Origin: Limnobaculum parvum
GTDB lineage: Bacteria > Pseudomonadota > Gammaproteobacteria > Enterobacterales > Enterobacteriaceae
Direction of reading: 5' to 3'
DNA length: 64,000 nucleotides
Assembly: GCF_003096015.2 (NCBI RefSeq)
Contig: NZ_CP029185.2
Span: 1,460,001 to 1,524,000 of the forward strand
Part shown: piece after piece, positions 44,823 to 55,485 of the stretch
How the letters are laid out: every line of letters starts with the position of its first letter
How positions within the stretch are numbered: position 1 is the first letter of the stretch
Position numbers and translations under genes: made by a program
The notes under the pieces: generated by a model
Databases searched by the model: none
What the model was told of the DNA's origin: nothing
What the model saw: only the letters and a program-made list of their open reading frames with translations

Positions 44823-46678
44823 TTACTGGGTGTAGCTACAGCTTAAACAGTAAATATAGCGATAACCAGGATCGTTCATATTACCGAAGAAGCCCGGTTG
44901 TTTATTGATGTCTTCTGCGACCTGACGTAATGGCGCAGGAAGTTCAATTTTGATTGCTTCGGGCAATAGAGCGTTAACTGAAGCTGAAACTTGGCCCAAC
45001 AGAATTTCCCTGACGGTCGGCTCCGTCACTGTCCATTTAATTTCATAATCTTTCAGTTTGGCGAGTTCTGCCGCCTTTTTAATGGCGTCGTCGAAATCGC
45101 CTAGTTGATCAACTAGGCCATTTGTTTTGGCATCTGAACCAATCCAGACTCGACCCTGAGCAATGCTGTCAACTTCTGCGGGTGTTTTATGACGAGACTT
45201 CGCGACTAGATTGATAAAGGTTCTATAACCATTCTCAATAGTTAATTGCATCATTTCAGAGAATTGTGGAGGCAACGCCTTGGTTACGGCTGTATCAGCC
45301 AATGGTGAGGTAGAAACCCCATCGGTATGGACACCAATAGCATCCAGCGAGTTTTCAAATGTGTTGATAACGCCAAAAATACCAATAGAACCGGTTAAAG
45401 TGCTAGGGCTGGAGATGATGTAATCCGCAGGTGTTGAGATCCAGTATCCCCCGAAGCTGCCATTCCGCCCATGGAAACGACAACAGGTTTGCCCGTTTCT
45501 TTCAGGGCCTGGACTTCTGAACGAATCATTTCCGATGCGGTGACACTACCACCCGGGCTATTTACCCGCAGTATGATGGCTTTGATTTTGTCGTTAAGGC
45601 GTGCGGCTCGTAGCTGCTTGGCAGTGGTATCACCGCCGACCATTCCCGGCATTTCAGAACCATCAACAATAGCGCCGTTAGCAAAAACTACCGCAATCTC
45701 CGACAATTTTGCTCTTTCAATAGCAGGCTCTGTCATTTGATAGTTATAGATACTGATAAAGTTGTAGTTCTTATTCTGCTGATCCCAACCAAATGCCTCT
45801 TTCAGCATTTTTTCTACCGCTGAGCGGGAAGATACCTCATCCACCAGTTTACTCTTTAGGGCGAACGCTGCGGTATCACCATCGCTGGCTTTTAATTGCT
45901 GAATTAGCTGGGTAGGTTCTGGGTAGAGCTCTGCGATCGAGATATTACGATTTGCTGCCACATCGGTCATATAGTTGGACCACAGTGTATTCACCCAACG
46001 GCTGTCGGACTGGCGAGCTTCAGGCGACATATTGTCACGAATAAATGGTTCGACTGCGGATTTATAGGTGCCTACGCGGAAAATATTGGTGGTGACTTTC
46101 AGCTTATCCAATAGCGATTTGTAATAGAGATTATTAGTGGAAATTCCGTTTAACAAAACAGAACCCTGAGGAGATAAATAGATCTTATTAGCAAAGCTGG
46201 CCAGATAATATTGACCCTGAGAATAACTATCCCCAATAGCATAGATTGGTTTTCCGCTATCGCGAAACTCCTTTAAGGCTTTACCGATATAACTCAGAGA
46301 AGGTTGGTCTGCACCGATAAAATTTTCCAGAGACAACACTATTCCGCTAATTTTTTCATCGTCTTTAGCTTGACGGATCTGTTTCACAATATCGAACAGT
46401 GAGTTTTCTTGAACGTCTTTATTACTGCCAATTAGCTCTTGCCCCAACTGACGGAATTTACTGTCAGAGCTTAAACTATCGACAACGGTACCGGTCAGGT
46501 TAACCAGCAATGCCCCTTTTTCAGGTTGAACTGTGGAATCTTGCATCTGTATATAAAGCGCAAAACCAATAAGTAGAACAAAGACGAAAATTAGATTACA
46601 AACAGCCTGGCGAATAAAATTAATAACCCGCCAAGAGAATTTAAATATGGTTGCAAAAATTTGCCATAGGGCTCGCAT
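44823..46678 (-). pseudogene. sppA: Signal peptide peptidase SppA, frameshifted
   Basis: SppA is an inner-membrane tetrameric serine protease that degrades cleaved signal peptides. The N-terminal anchor and catalytic Lys region (VGTYKSAVEPFIRD) are intact, and the frame runs to GGMAASG, which contains the nucleophile Ser. There a run of five C (45448-45452, plus strand) should have six; the product continues in the next frame through DTAVTKALPPQFSEMM to the normal C-terminus. One base deletion in a homopolymer separates two otherwise family-length halves, so sequencing error is more likely than real decay. ATG 46678 with GGAG is the family start. Confidence 0.88.
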
Positions 46679-46838
46679 GTATACTCCATTCATTGAGCGG
46701 TAAAAAACATTGTTGGATATCCTAAAGCTTGGTGATAGAAAAGTCAGTGTTAAATAACCAATTGGTGACGTTATTTTTGTGTTCGTAACAAATAATTAAC
46801 CTTACAATAGACAGTAACCCGTTTATCTGGAGAATTTT

Positions 46839-47385
46839 ATGGATTCGTTAGAACTGTTACTTAACCGCCGTTCCGCTTCTCGCTTGTCTGAGCCGGCCCC
46901 CAAGATGAAGCGTTGCAGAACATTATTCGGGCAGGTATGAGAGCACCAGATCACGGAACGCTGGAACCTTGGCGTTTTATTATCATTGAAGGTGAAGCGC
47001 GCAGTCGGTTTGCGGATGTCTTGTTGGCGGCAGCGGTAGATGCCGGTCAGGATGAATCAGTACAGGAAAAATCGCAAAAGGGCCGTTTAGAGCTCCGATG
47101 ATTATTACCGTGGTGGCCCATTGTACTGAACACCATAAAGTACCTCGTTGGGAACAAATAGCATCGGCAAGCTGTGCGGTTCAGGCAATGCAAATGGCTG
47201 CGGTAGCTCAGGGTTTTGGTGGTATTTGGCGTAGCGGTTTTTGGACTGAACATCCCATTGTTAGAGACGCTTTTGGCTGTCGAGAACAAGATATGATAGT
47301 CGGTTTTCTCTATTTGGGAACACCACTGGTGCAACCGGCAAAAGTTAAAGCACCAAATACCTCGCCTTTTGTTTCGTATTTTTAA
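46839..47385 (+). pseudogene. ydjA: YdjA-type nitroreductase, two frameshifts
   Basis: The parts MDSLELLLNRRSASRLSEPAP, NIIRAGMRAPDHGTLEPW and IITVVAHCTEHHKVPRWEQ match E. coli YdjA, a small FMN-binding nitroreductase, in three different frames. A C appears to be missing in the run 46897-46901 and a G or C near 47080-47084. Restoring both gives one frame of about 182 codons ending PFVSYF. Divergent from sppA and upstream of selD, as in E. coli. Confidence 0.88.
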
Positions 47386-47585
47386 AATTGATATTTCCGG
47401 GTACATATAAATAGTGTACCTGGAAATATCACTGTAATAATCATCGAATTTATCCCTTTCTTTGCGCTGTAATCTGAGCAATATATCCACGATCGGTATG
47501 GTATGACTTATCAATAGTGGCGAGTCGCGGTACTATATGCGCTTGATCTCCGTTTGCCACTCGGGCCGAAAAGAGGAATTGATAG

Positions 47586-48629
47586 ATGACAGAGCAAAAT
47601 ATTCGTTTAACTCAGTACAGTCATGGGGCTGGTTGCGGCTGTAAAATATCCCCAAAAGTACTGGAAACGATCCTGCATTCTGAGCAAGAGAAATTTATCG
47701 ATCCTCATCTGCTTGTGGGTAATGAAACCCGCGATGACGCAGCGGTTTACGATATAGGTAACGGTATCGGCATTATCAGTACTACCGATTTCTTTATGCC
47801 TATTGTTGACGATCCTTTTGATTTTGGGCGGATTGCGGCCACCAATGCCATCAGTGATATTTATGCTATGGGTGGAAAGCCCATTATGGCTATTGCCATC
47901 CTCGGTTGGCCCATCAATAAACTGGCACCTGAAATTGCTCAGAAAGTCATCGACGGTGGTCGTTATGTTTGCCAGCAGGCAGGCATAGCGCTGGCGGGTG
48001 GTCATTCAATTGATGCTCCAGAACCGATTTTTGGCCTAGCTGTTACAGGTATCGTGAGCACTGAACACATTAAGAAAAACAGTGCGGCAACGGCCGGATG
48101 TAAACTGTTTCTTACAAAGCCATTAGGTATTGGTGTACTGACGACGGCAGAAAAGAAAAGTAAGCTGTTGCCACAACATCAGGGAATTGCGACTGAAACC
48201 ATGTGTCAGTTGAATAAACCAGGCGCAGAGTTTGCTAAAATTGAAGGGGTAACGGCGATGACCGACGTTACCGGTTTTGGACTGTTGGGCCATTTAAGTG
48301 AAATATGCCAAGGTTCAGGGTTGCAGGCCAATATCTGGTTTGATGCAGTGCCAAAATTACCGTGTGTGGAACAGTATATTGCTGAAGGTTGTGTGCCGGG
48401 CGGAACGCAACGCAACTTTGATAGTTACGGGCATCTTATTGGTTCATTGACTGATTTACAGCGGAACTTGCTGTGCGATCCGCAAACATCGGGTGGTTTG
48501 TTGATTGCTGTGACCTCTGAGGCTGAAGTGGAAGTACAGAAAATTGCCGCACAATACCAAATAACATTAACGGCAGTTGGCGAGTTGTTTGCTCCTCAGC
48601 AAGGCCGTGCATTGATCGAGGTTGATTAA
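47586..48629 (+). CDS. selD: Selenophosphate synthetase
   Basis: The 347-residue enzyme makes selenophosphate from selenide and ATP. The glycine-rich N-terminus GAGCGCKISP carries the catalytic Cys (Cys rather than selenocysteine) and Lys. It overlaps nothing but is followed at once by the selenouridine synthase gene, which uses its product. Confidence 0.96.
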   Translation: MTEQNIRLTQYSHGAGCGCKISPKVLETILHSEQEKFIDPHLLVGNETRDDAAVYDIGNGIGIISTTDFFMPIVDDPFDFGRIAATNAISDIYAMGGKPIMAIAILGWPINKLAPEIAQKVIDGGRYVCQQAGIALAGGHSIDAPEPIFGLAVTGIVSTEHIKKNSAATAGCKLFLTKPLGIGVLTTAEKKSKLLPQHQGIATETMCQLNKPGAEFAKIEGVTAMTDVTGFGLLGHLSEICQGSGLQANIWFDAVPKLPCVEQYIAEGCVPGGTQRNFDSYGHLIGSLTDLQRNLLCDPQTSGGLLIAVTSEAEVEVQKIAAQYQITLTAVGELFAPQQGRALIEVD

Positions 48630-49723
48630 TGTCAACCAACAGCAGTGCTGATTATCAGCATGTATTTCTTCATGACATCCCATTGATTGATGTACGCGCT
48701 CCGGTCGAATTTGCTCAGGGCGCATTTGCTTATGCGACCAATTTGCCACTCATGATGGATGACGAACGTCAGGCGGTTGGTCTCTGTTACAAACAGCACG
48801 GGCAAAAGTCGGCTATTGAATTGGGGCAGCAATTGGTCAGTGGTGATGTTCGCGAACAACGAATCGCCCAATGGCGTGCTTTTTGCCAGCAATATCCTCA
48901 GGGGATTTTATATTGCATGCGTGGCGGTTTACGCTCCCATATTACGCAGCAGTGGCTTAAAGAGGCTGGTGTTGATTACCCATTGATAAAAGGTGGGTAT
49001 AAAGCGATGCGTAATTTTCTGATAAACATAAACCAGCAGGTTGCCACCATGCCGCTGAAGGTGATTGGCGGAAACACCGGCAGTGGTAAAACTCGATTAG
49101 TAAAAGAGTTACCGTTTGGTATCGATTTAGAAGGTGCCGCTAAGCATCGTGGTTCTTCATTTGGAAGAACACTGGAAAACCAAAGTACACAGATAAATTT
49201 TGAGAACCGAATTGCCGTCTCTTTGCTAAAACAACAACACCAGGGTATTTGTCGCTGGGTGGTTGAAGATGAGGGTAAAACTATTGGTTCTAACCATGTG
49301 CCGTTGGAAATCTATGAGTCAATGCAAAATGCGAATTTAGTGGTTATTGAAGATCCTTTTGAGCTACGTTTGATGCGTTTGAAGGAAGAGTACATCGATA
49401 CCATGATCGTTGGGTTTCAGCAGCAATATGGCGAAGATGATGGATGGGTGCGCTTTAGTCACTATCTTCACCATGGTCTGTTTGCCATTCGTAAACGGTT
49501 GGGAATGGAACGTTATCAGACATTGTTGAATGAGCTGGATAGTGCATTACATCATCAACAGACAGGACAAGGCAGTGATAAACATGAAAACTGGCTGGTG
49601 CCGCTGCTAATTGAGTATTATGACCCTATGTATAGCTATCAATTAAGTAAAAAATCCGATCGCATCCTGTTTCGGGGAGAATATAACGCTGTTCGTGATT
49701 TTTTGTTGAACGATAACCACTGA
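48629..49723 (+). CDS. selU: tRNA 2-selenouridine synthase
   Basis: The 364-residue protein (also called MnmH or YbbB) replaces sulfur by selenium at wobble uridine of tRNAs, via a geranylated intermediate. An N-terminal rhodanese domain with catalytic Cys in YCMRGGLRS is followed by a P-loop domain with GGNTGSGKT. Its start overlaps the selD stop by one base (TAATG), so the two selenium genes form an operon; in E. coli they are apart. Confidence 0.95.
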   Translation: MSTNSSADYQHVFLHDIPLIDVRAPVEFAQGAFAYATNLPLMMDDERQAVGLCYKQHGQKSAIELGQQLVSGDVREQRIAQWRAFCQQYPQGILYCMRGGLRSHITQQWLKEAGVDYPLIKGGYKAMRNFLININQQVATMPLKVIGGNTGSGKTRLVKELPFGIDLEGAAKHRGSSFGRTLENQSTQINFENRIAVSLLKQQHQGICRWVVEDEGKTIGSNHVPLEIYESMQNANLVVIEDPFELRLMRLKEEYIDTMIVGFQQQYGEDDGWVRFSHYLHHGLFAIRKRLGMERYQTLLNELDSALHHQQTGQGSDKHENWLVPLLIEYYDPMYSYQLSKKSDRILFRGEYNAVRDFLLNDNH

Positions 49724-51656
49724 TGCGCTTATTCATTGCCGAAAAACCGAGTCTGGCACGGGCTATTGCAGATGTACTGCCAAAACCACATAAGCGTCAG
49801 GATGGTTTTATTGTCTGTGGCAACGATCAGGTGGTTACTTGGTGCGTAGGCCATCTACTTGAGCAAGCTCAGCCCGATCAGTATGACGCTCGTTATGCGC
49901 GCTGGTCGCTTTCTGATTTACCCATTATTCCTGAAAAATGGCAGTTAAAGCCAAGAGACTCAGTAACCAAGCAGTTGAATGTGATTAAGCGGCTACTTGT
50001 TGAAGCCAATGAAGTCGTACATGCAGGAGACCCGGATCGGGAAGGGCAGTTATTGGTTGATGAGGTGCTTGATTATCTTGAGCTTGATGCCGATAAACGT
50101 CAGCAAGTACGCCGTTGCTTGATTAACGACCTTAACCCGCAGGCAGTAACCCGGGCTATTGATAAGTTGAGGTATAACCGGGAATTCATTCCACTCTGCG
50201 TTTCTGCACTAGCTCGGGCTCGGGCTGATTGGCTTTACGGTATTAATATGACCAGAGCCTACACGCTGCTGGGCCGTAATGCCGGATATAATGGCGTACT
50301 ATCCGTTGGTAGAGTACAAACACCCGTGTTAGGCCTGGTGGTGCGTCGGGATGAAGAGATTGAAAATTTCGTACCGAAAGATTTTTTTGAAGTCAAAGCG
50401 CATGTTGTTACACAACAAACAGCAGAACGCTTTATTGCTATCTGGCAGCCCAGCGACTCTTGTGAGTCTTTTCTGGATGACGAAGGGCGATTACTTAACC
50501 GTACTTTAGCGGAACATGTGGTTAAGCGGATCACCGGTCAGCCAGCTTTTGTTACAGAATATAATGATAAGCGGGAAAATGATGTGGCACCGTTGCCTTT
50601 CTCGCTTTCAGCGTTGCAGATTGAGGCAGCCAAACGCTTTGGTTTTAGCGCACAGCAAGTGTTGGATCTCTGCCAGCGGCTATATGAAACCCATAAGTTA
50701 ATTACTTATCCTCGTTCTGACAGCCGCTATTTGCCGGAAGAGCACTTTGCCGATCGCCATGCGGTGATTGCCGCTATTGAGACTCACCAGCCTGATATTT
50801 TTCCATTGCTCGTTGTTAATAGCGAAAAACGTAATCGCTGTTGGGATGATAAAAAAGTTGATGCTCACCACGCCATTATTCCAACTGCGCGTAGTTCCTC
50901 CGTCTCTTTATCCGCTGATGAACGGAAAATCTATCAGTTGGTTTCGCTTCAGTATTTGATGCAGTTTTGCCCGGATGCAATTTATCGCAAATGCGTCATT
51001 GAACTGGATATTGCCGGGGTAAATTTATTGCCAAAGCGCGATTTTTGGCTGAAGCCGGTTGGCGTATGTTGTTGGGCAGCAAAGAGCGTGATGAAGAGAA
51101 TGAAGGAACACCATTACCGGTGGTACATAAAGGCGATGAATTGTTGTGCGAACAGGGGGAAGTCGTCGCAAGGCAAACCCAACCACCCCGTCCATTTACC
51201 GATGCAACGCTGTTATCGGCAATGACCGGTATTGCTCGTTTTGTACAGGATAAAGATTTAAAGAAAATATTACGGGCAACGGATGGATTAGGTACGGAAG
51301 CTACTCGAGCGGGTATTATCGAACTGTTGTTCAAGCGTCAGTTTTTACAAAAGAAAGGGCGGACGATTACCTCAACGGAAGCGGGTAGAGCACTGATTCA
51401 CTGTTTACCTGAAATCGCGGCCCGTCCCGATATGACCGCGCACTGGGAATCTACGCTGACTCAGATTAGTGAAAAGCAGTGCCGCTATCAGGATTTTATG
51501 CAGCCGATGGTGGTGACTCTGCAAGATTTAATTGCTCAGGCAAAGCGTAATCGTATGCCTCAGGTATTTAAAAATATACAGCAAACGACAGAGATTGCAG
51601 CGGAAAAACCAAAGAAAAAGCGGGCTAAATCCAGCAAGAAAAAAAGTGAGGAGTAA
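49723..51656 (+). pseudogene. topB: DNA topoisomerase III, frameshifted
   Basis: TopB is a type IA topoisomerase that decatenates DNA. The TOPRIM start MRLFIAEKPSLARAIADVL, HAGDPDREGQLLVDE and the active-site LITYPRSDSRYLPEE (Tyr) are intact. At 51016-51019 a run of four G should be five: the frame continues as KFIAKARFLAEAGWRML to a Lys-rich tail. Corrected length is about 644 residues, near the E. coli 653. Probably a sequencing deletion. Confidence 0.88.
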
Positions 51657-51659
51657 GCA

Positions 51660-52061
51660 TTATTCTAAACGCAGCGTGCGCTGATAAGCGCAAAGCAGGG
51701 GAATATCAGCTGGTGCTAGTGGGTAATTAAATGCTTCATCTGGAGTGACCCAGCAAAAATTGGTGTGGCAACGTAGTTGGATATCGCCTTGCCAAGCAAC
51801 TACTCCCCAAGCCTGTAATTGAATAATGCGCCCCGGCTGTTGAATGGTACTGGTAGCAATATAGTCAGTAACCTGAATATGATGAATATTGAACTCTTCT
51901 TCTAACTCTCTAATTAATGCCTGTGCGGGTGTTTCACCTTGTTCAATTTTCCCTCCGGGAAATTCCCAGTAACCAGAAAGATCGCTTTGGTTATCCCGTT
52001 GAGCAATCAAGATCAGCCCCTGTTGTTGCATAATGGCCGCGACGACATTAACTATTTTCAT
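51660..52061 (-). CDS. nudG: Nudix hydrolase, NudG-like
   Basis: The 133-residue protein has the Nudix box GGKIEQGETPAQALIRELEEEF and FPGG. E. coli NudG hydrolyses CTP and oxidised or methylated pyrimidine nucleotides. It lies next to xthA and topB as in E. coli; MutT-like substrates cannot be excluded. Confidence 0.85.
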   Translation of the reverse strand: MKIVNVVAAIMQQQGLILIAQRDNQSDLSGYWEFPGGKIEQGETPAQALIRELEEEFNIHHIQVTDYIATSTIQQPGRIIQLQAWGVVAWQGDIQLRCHTNFCWVTPDEAFNYPLAPADIPLLCAYQRTLRLE

Positions 52062-52121
52062 ATCGGTTTATCTGAGAGAAAAACCAGACCAATTAAAACA
52101 ATCGGTCTGGTTGATTAAGTA

Positions 52122-52927
52122 TCAGAGCTTAAACTCAGCCCAGATAGGTGCGTGGTCAGATGGCTTCTCCATGGAGCGGATATCATAATCAATCCCGGTA
52201 GAGACGCAGAGAGGTGCCAGAGATTGACTGGCGAGTATCAGGTCGATACGTAAACCTCGGTTGTCATCAAAACCACTGGAACGGTAGTCAAACCATGAGT
52301 AGCGATCGTGAGTTTCTTGATGGGCTTGACGGAAAGTATCAACTAATCCCCAATTGAGTAGTTTTCCCATCCATTCACGTTCTTCAGGTAAGAAAGAGCA
52401 TTTTCCTGTACGTAACCAGCGTTTGCGGTTTTCATCCCCGATACCAATATCCAAATCGGTAGCGCTGATATTCATATCACCCATGATCACAGCAGGATGA
52501 GCAGGATTTAGATGTTGTTCCAGATACGATTGTAGGTCCGCATAAAATTTTTGTTTAGCTGGAAATTTAATCGCATGATCCCGACTTTCCCCCTGAGGGA
52601 AATAGCCATTGATGACGGTTAATAAGCCTGCAGGGGTTTCGATGTCGGCCATGATAATACGGCGCTGAGCATCGTCGTCATCAGTGGGAAACCCCTTTCT
52701 GACATCTACTGGCTTTGCTTTGGTCAGCAGTGCGACGCCATAATGCCCTTTTTGGCCGTGATAAAAGACGTGATAGCCATACTGGCTGACTTCATCAAGG
52801 GGAAACATATCATCATGAACTTTTGTTTCCTGAAGCCCGATAACATCAGGTTGATGTTGGTCAATAATGGCTGCAAGCTGATGGGGCGGGCTCTTAGCCC
52901 ATTGATATTAAATGATATAAACTTCAT
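52122..52927 (-). pseudogene. xthA: Exonuclease III, frameshifted near the N-terminus
   Basis: XthA is the main AP endonuclease and 3'-5' exonuclease. MKFISFNINGLRARP is in one frame; after a G run of four at 52883-52886 (plus strand) that should be five, the product goes on in the next frame with HQPDVIGLQETKVHDDMFP to SDHAPIWAEF, including GDMNISATDLDIG and the catalytic Asp/His end. One missing base breaks the gene; error is likely. Confidence 0.88.
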
Positions 52928-53029
52928 GAATGCTGTCTTTTATCTGCCAAAAATATGGATTAATAGTAACAGAGATTGAGAATAATTGTTATCCGGCTAT
53001 CCCATTAGGATGACCGGACTCGACTTTTA

Positions 53030-53601
53030 TTATTTAGCCCAGCGGTTAAGGTTATGAGGCTGATATTGATCAAACTGGTTGAGTAACTCATGAGGCGAAT
53101 CGCTGATTAACAACGTGTTCAGGTAGTTTTGGCGCACAAAACCTTCATCTGCCATGTGTTGTAAGAATTGGCTCATTGAGAGTAGAAGTTTTGAATGTTG
53201 AGCAAACCAACCGGGTTGGTGTGATAGCCAATTTGACTCCAAGTCCATACTTCAAACAGCTCTTCAAGCGTACCGATACCACCCGGTAGGGCGATAAAAC
53301 CATCCGCCAGTTCGCTCATACGTGCTTTACGAATATGCATGTCAGAAACGACTTCGAGGGTGGTAACGCCGTGATGAGCCGTTTCAGCTTCCACTAAACG
53401 TTCAGGAATAACACCGGTAACCTGACCACCAGCATCTAATACCGCATTAGCCAGAATGCCCATCAGTCCTTTATTGCCGCCACCATATATCAGGCGACGG
53501 CCTTGTTCCGCAATTGCTGTTCCCAACTGTTGCGCCGCTTCGGCATAGGCAGGATTATTTCCGGTGCTGGCACCACAATAAACACAGATATTCTTACGCA
53601 T
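53030..53601 (-). pseudogene. LOG-family (TIGR00730) cytokinin riboside 5'-monophosphate phosphoribohydrolase-like protein, frameshifted
   Basis: The first 140 codons show YGGGNKGLMGILA and LPGGIGTLEELFEVWTW, the PGGxGTxxE signature of LOG/lysine-decarboxylase-like nucleotide hydrolases. The frame closes at NFYSQ, while the next frame continues with SMSQFLQHMADEGFVRQNYL to the family end. One base is missing close to 53176-53185. Restored length would be about 190 residues. Confidence 0.8.
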
Positions 53602-53701
53602 GAGACACCCTGATAAATTAAAACAAGGGGGTTGTATAGCCTATTTAGGCTAATGCTTCAAGGCGGATGTGAAAATTATGCTTTAAATGAAAGGGAGTAA
53701 A

Positions 53702-53786
<85 letters not shown>

Positions 53787-53965
53787 AGATGATAAATGAA
53801 CGTTCTCTGTCATGAATGACAGGGAGGCGCATCATATCAGAAGCTTCTGTTGTGTAAAGTATTGATGTGGAAATAATGATTGTTTGTTGTTTTTTCCAAC
53901 AAAACGTTGATTATTCGAACTTAATGAAAAAGGGGGGAATCCCCCTTTTCATGAGTGAAAAACGA

Positions 53966-54799
53966 TTAAAGAATGACGGTTCGATTCCCGTAAACAAAAA
54001 CACGTTGTCCTAGAACGCGATATAACCCGTGGCTCAGTACATTTTTCTCAACATCTCGTCCGGCACGCATCATATCTTCGGCACTGTATGTGTGATCCAC
54101 ATGAATCACATCCTGCATGATAATTGGGCCTTCATCTAAATTATCGTTAACAAAATGAGCGGTAGCACCAATGATCTTAACCCCTCGCTCGTAAGCTTGA
54201 TGATAAGGACGAGCACCAATGAAAGCAGGCAAAAATGAGTGATGGATATTAATAATGCGGTTTGGATAATGACGCACAAAATCAGGGGTCAGAATACGCA
54301 TATATTTAGCCAGAACGACATAATCTGGATTAATGCTGTCAATCATTTCAACCACTTGTTTATCATGTTCTTCGCGGGTTAGCCCTTCATGACTGAGCAA
54401 ATGGAAGGGGATATCAAAACGCTCAACTAGCGTACGCAAGGTATCGTGGTTGCCAATAACGGCAGCAATGTCTACATCAAGCCCGCCATACACGCTTTTC
54501 ATCAAAAGATCGCCCAGACAGTGCGCTTCTTTGGTGACCAGAATAACTATTTTTTGTCTTCCTGCTTCATTCAGTTCACGAATAGAACCTTCGGGTAATG
54601 CATCATCAAGATCGGCTAGCAAAGTCTCGTCATTGAAGAACCCTTCCAGTTCGGTACGCATAAAAAAGCGCCCAGTGCGGTGGTCAACAAACTCATTATT
54701 CTGAACAATATTCAGTTGGTGCTTGTAACAGATGTTCGTTATTTTTGCGATCAGGCCTTTAGCATCGGGGCAAATCGTACGGAGTATTTTTCTTTGCAT
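53966..54799 (-). CDS. purU: Formyltetrahydrofolate deformylase
   Basis: The 277-residue enzyme splits 10-formyl-THF into formate and THF, supplying formate for purine synthesis. An N-terminal ACT domain (about 5-85) is followed by a formyltransferase fold with VVLAKYMRIL, NIHHSFLPAFIGARPYHQA and the catalytic Asp in NDNLDEGPI. Confidence 0.96.
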   Translation of the reverse strand: MQRKILRTICPDAKGLIAKITNICYKHQLNIVQNNEFVDHRTGRFFMRTELEGFFNDETLLADLDDALPEGSIRELNEAGRQKIVILVTKEAHCLGDLLMKSVYGGLDVDIAAVIGNHDTLRTLVERFDIPFHLLSHEGLTREEHDKQVVEMIDSINPDYVVLAKYMRILTPDFVRHYPNRIINIHHSFLPAFIGARPYHQAYERGVKIIGATAHFVNDNLDEGPIIMQDVIHVDHTYSAEDMMRAGRDVEKNVLSHGLYRVLGQRVFVYGNRTVIL

Positions 54800-54880
54800 G
54801 GCGCATTTAACCTTTTGATGTATTTGCTATTGCTTATCATTATGGAATAAATCGTTATTAAGCATAACGCGTCATTTCAT

Positions 54881-55342
54881 TCAGTTATTTCCACAACATT
54901 TTTTATATTTTTTCATTGAACCACAGGGACACAGCTCATTACGACCAACCTGAGGCTTCATGCCCGAAGTATAATACCAGCTTCCATGCAGTTTGATAAA
55001 ATGGGAGCGTTCGTGGAGTGCGTATTGCTGTTGTGTCTGACTATCAAGATATTTAGCAATAAATTCAACATAGCTTTCGTTACCATGCTCTGCGGTTGAA
55101 ACAATACTTAATTCACGCCATTCGGTATGTTCAAAACTGCGGGTGATAGCTTCAGCCAGTTCTGGTGAGCGGAAATCAGGATGCCATGTTGTAACCAAAT
55201 ATTCGACATCATGGCTGACATAAGCACTATAGCGTGACTTCATTAACTCAAGTGCCGACGACGCAATGGTTTGACCAGAAATCAATGGGTGGCAGCATTC
55301 CGAAAACTCCTTTAAGCTACCGCACGGGCATAGTTTGAACAA
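54881..55342 (-). CDS. ychJ: YchJ, SEC-C motif protein
   Basis: The 153-residue protein has Cys-rich zinc motifs at both ends (CPCGSLKEFSECCHP and CPCGSMKKYKKCC) around an NTF2-like middle. The SEC-C motif is that of SecA and UPF0225 proteins. Function is not known with certainty. Location beside purU is conserved. Confidence 0.93.
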   Translation of the reverse strand: MFKLCPCGSLKEFSECCHPLISGQTIASSALELMKSRYSAYVSHDVEYLVTTWHPDFRSPELAEAITRSFEHTEWRELSIVSTAEHGNESYVEFIAKYLDSQTQQQYALHERSHFIKLHGSWYYTSGMKPQVGRNELCPCGSMKKYKKCCGNN

Positions 55343-55485
55343 GATAAACTCCGATGTACTGGCAACGTATTTTAGAGAACAAAGCGTTGCGGCCAGATCA
55401 ATTGATAAGAATAAATCATATTTTTACAGGCACAAGTGCAAAATTTGAACCAAAATATAATAAACAGAAAGCATGGAAGTTTACA

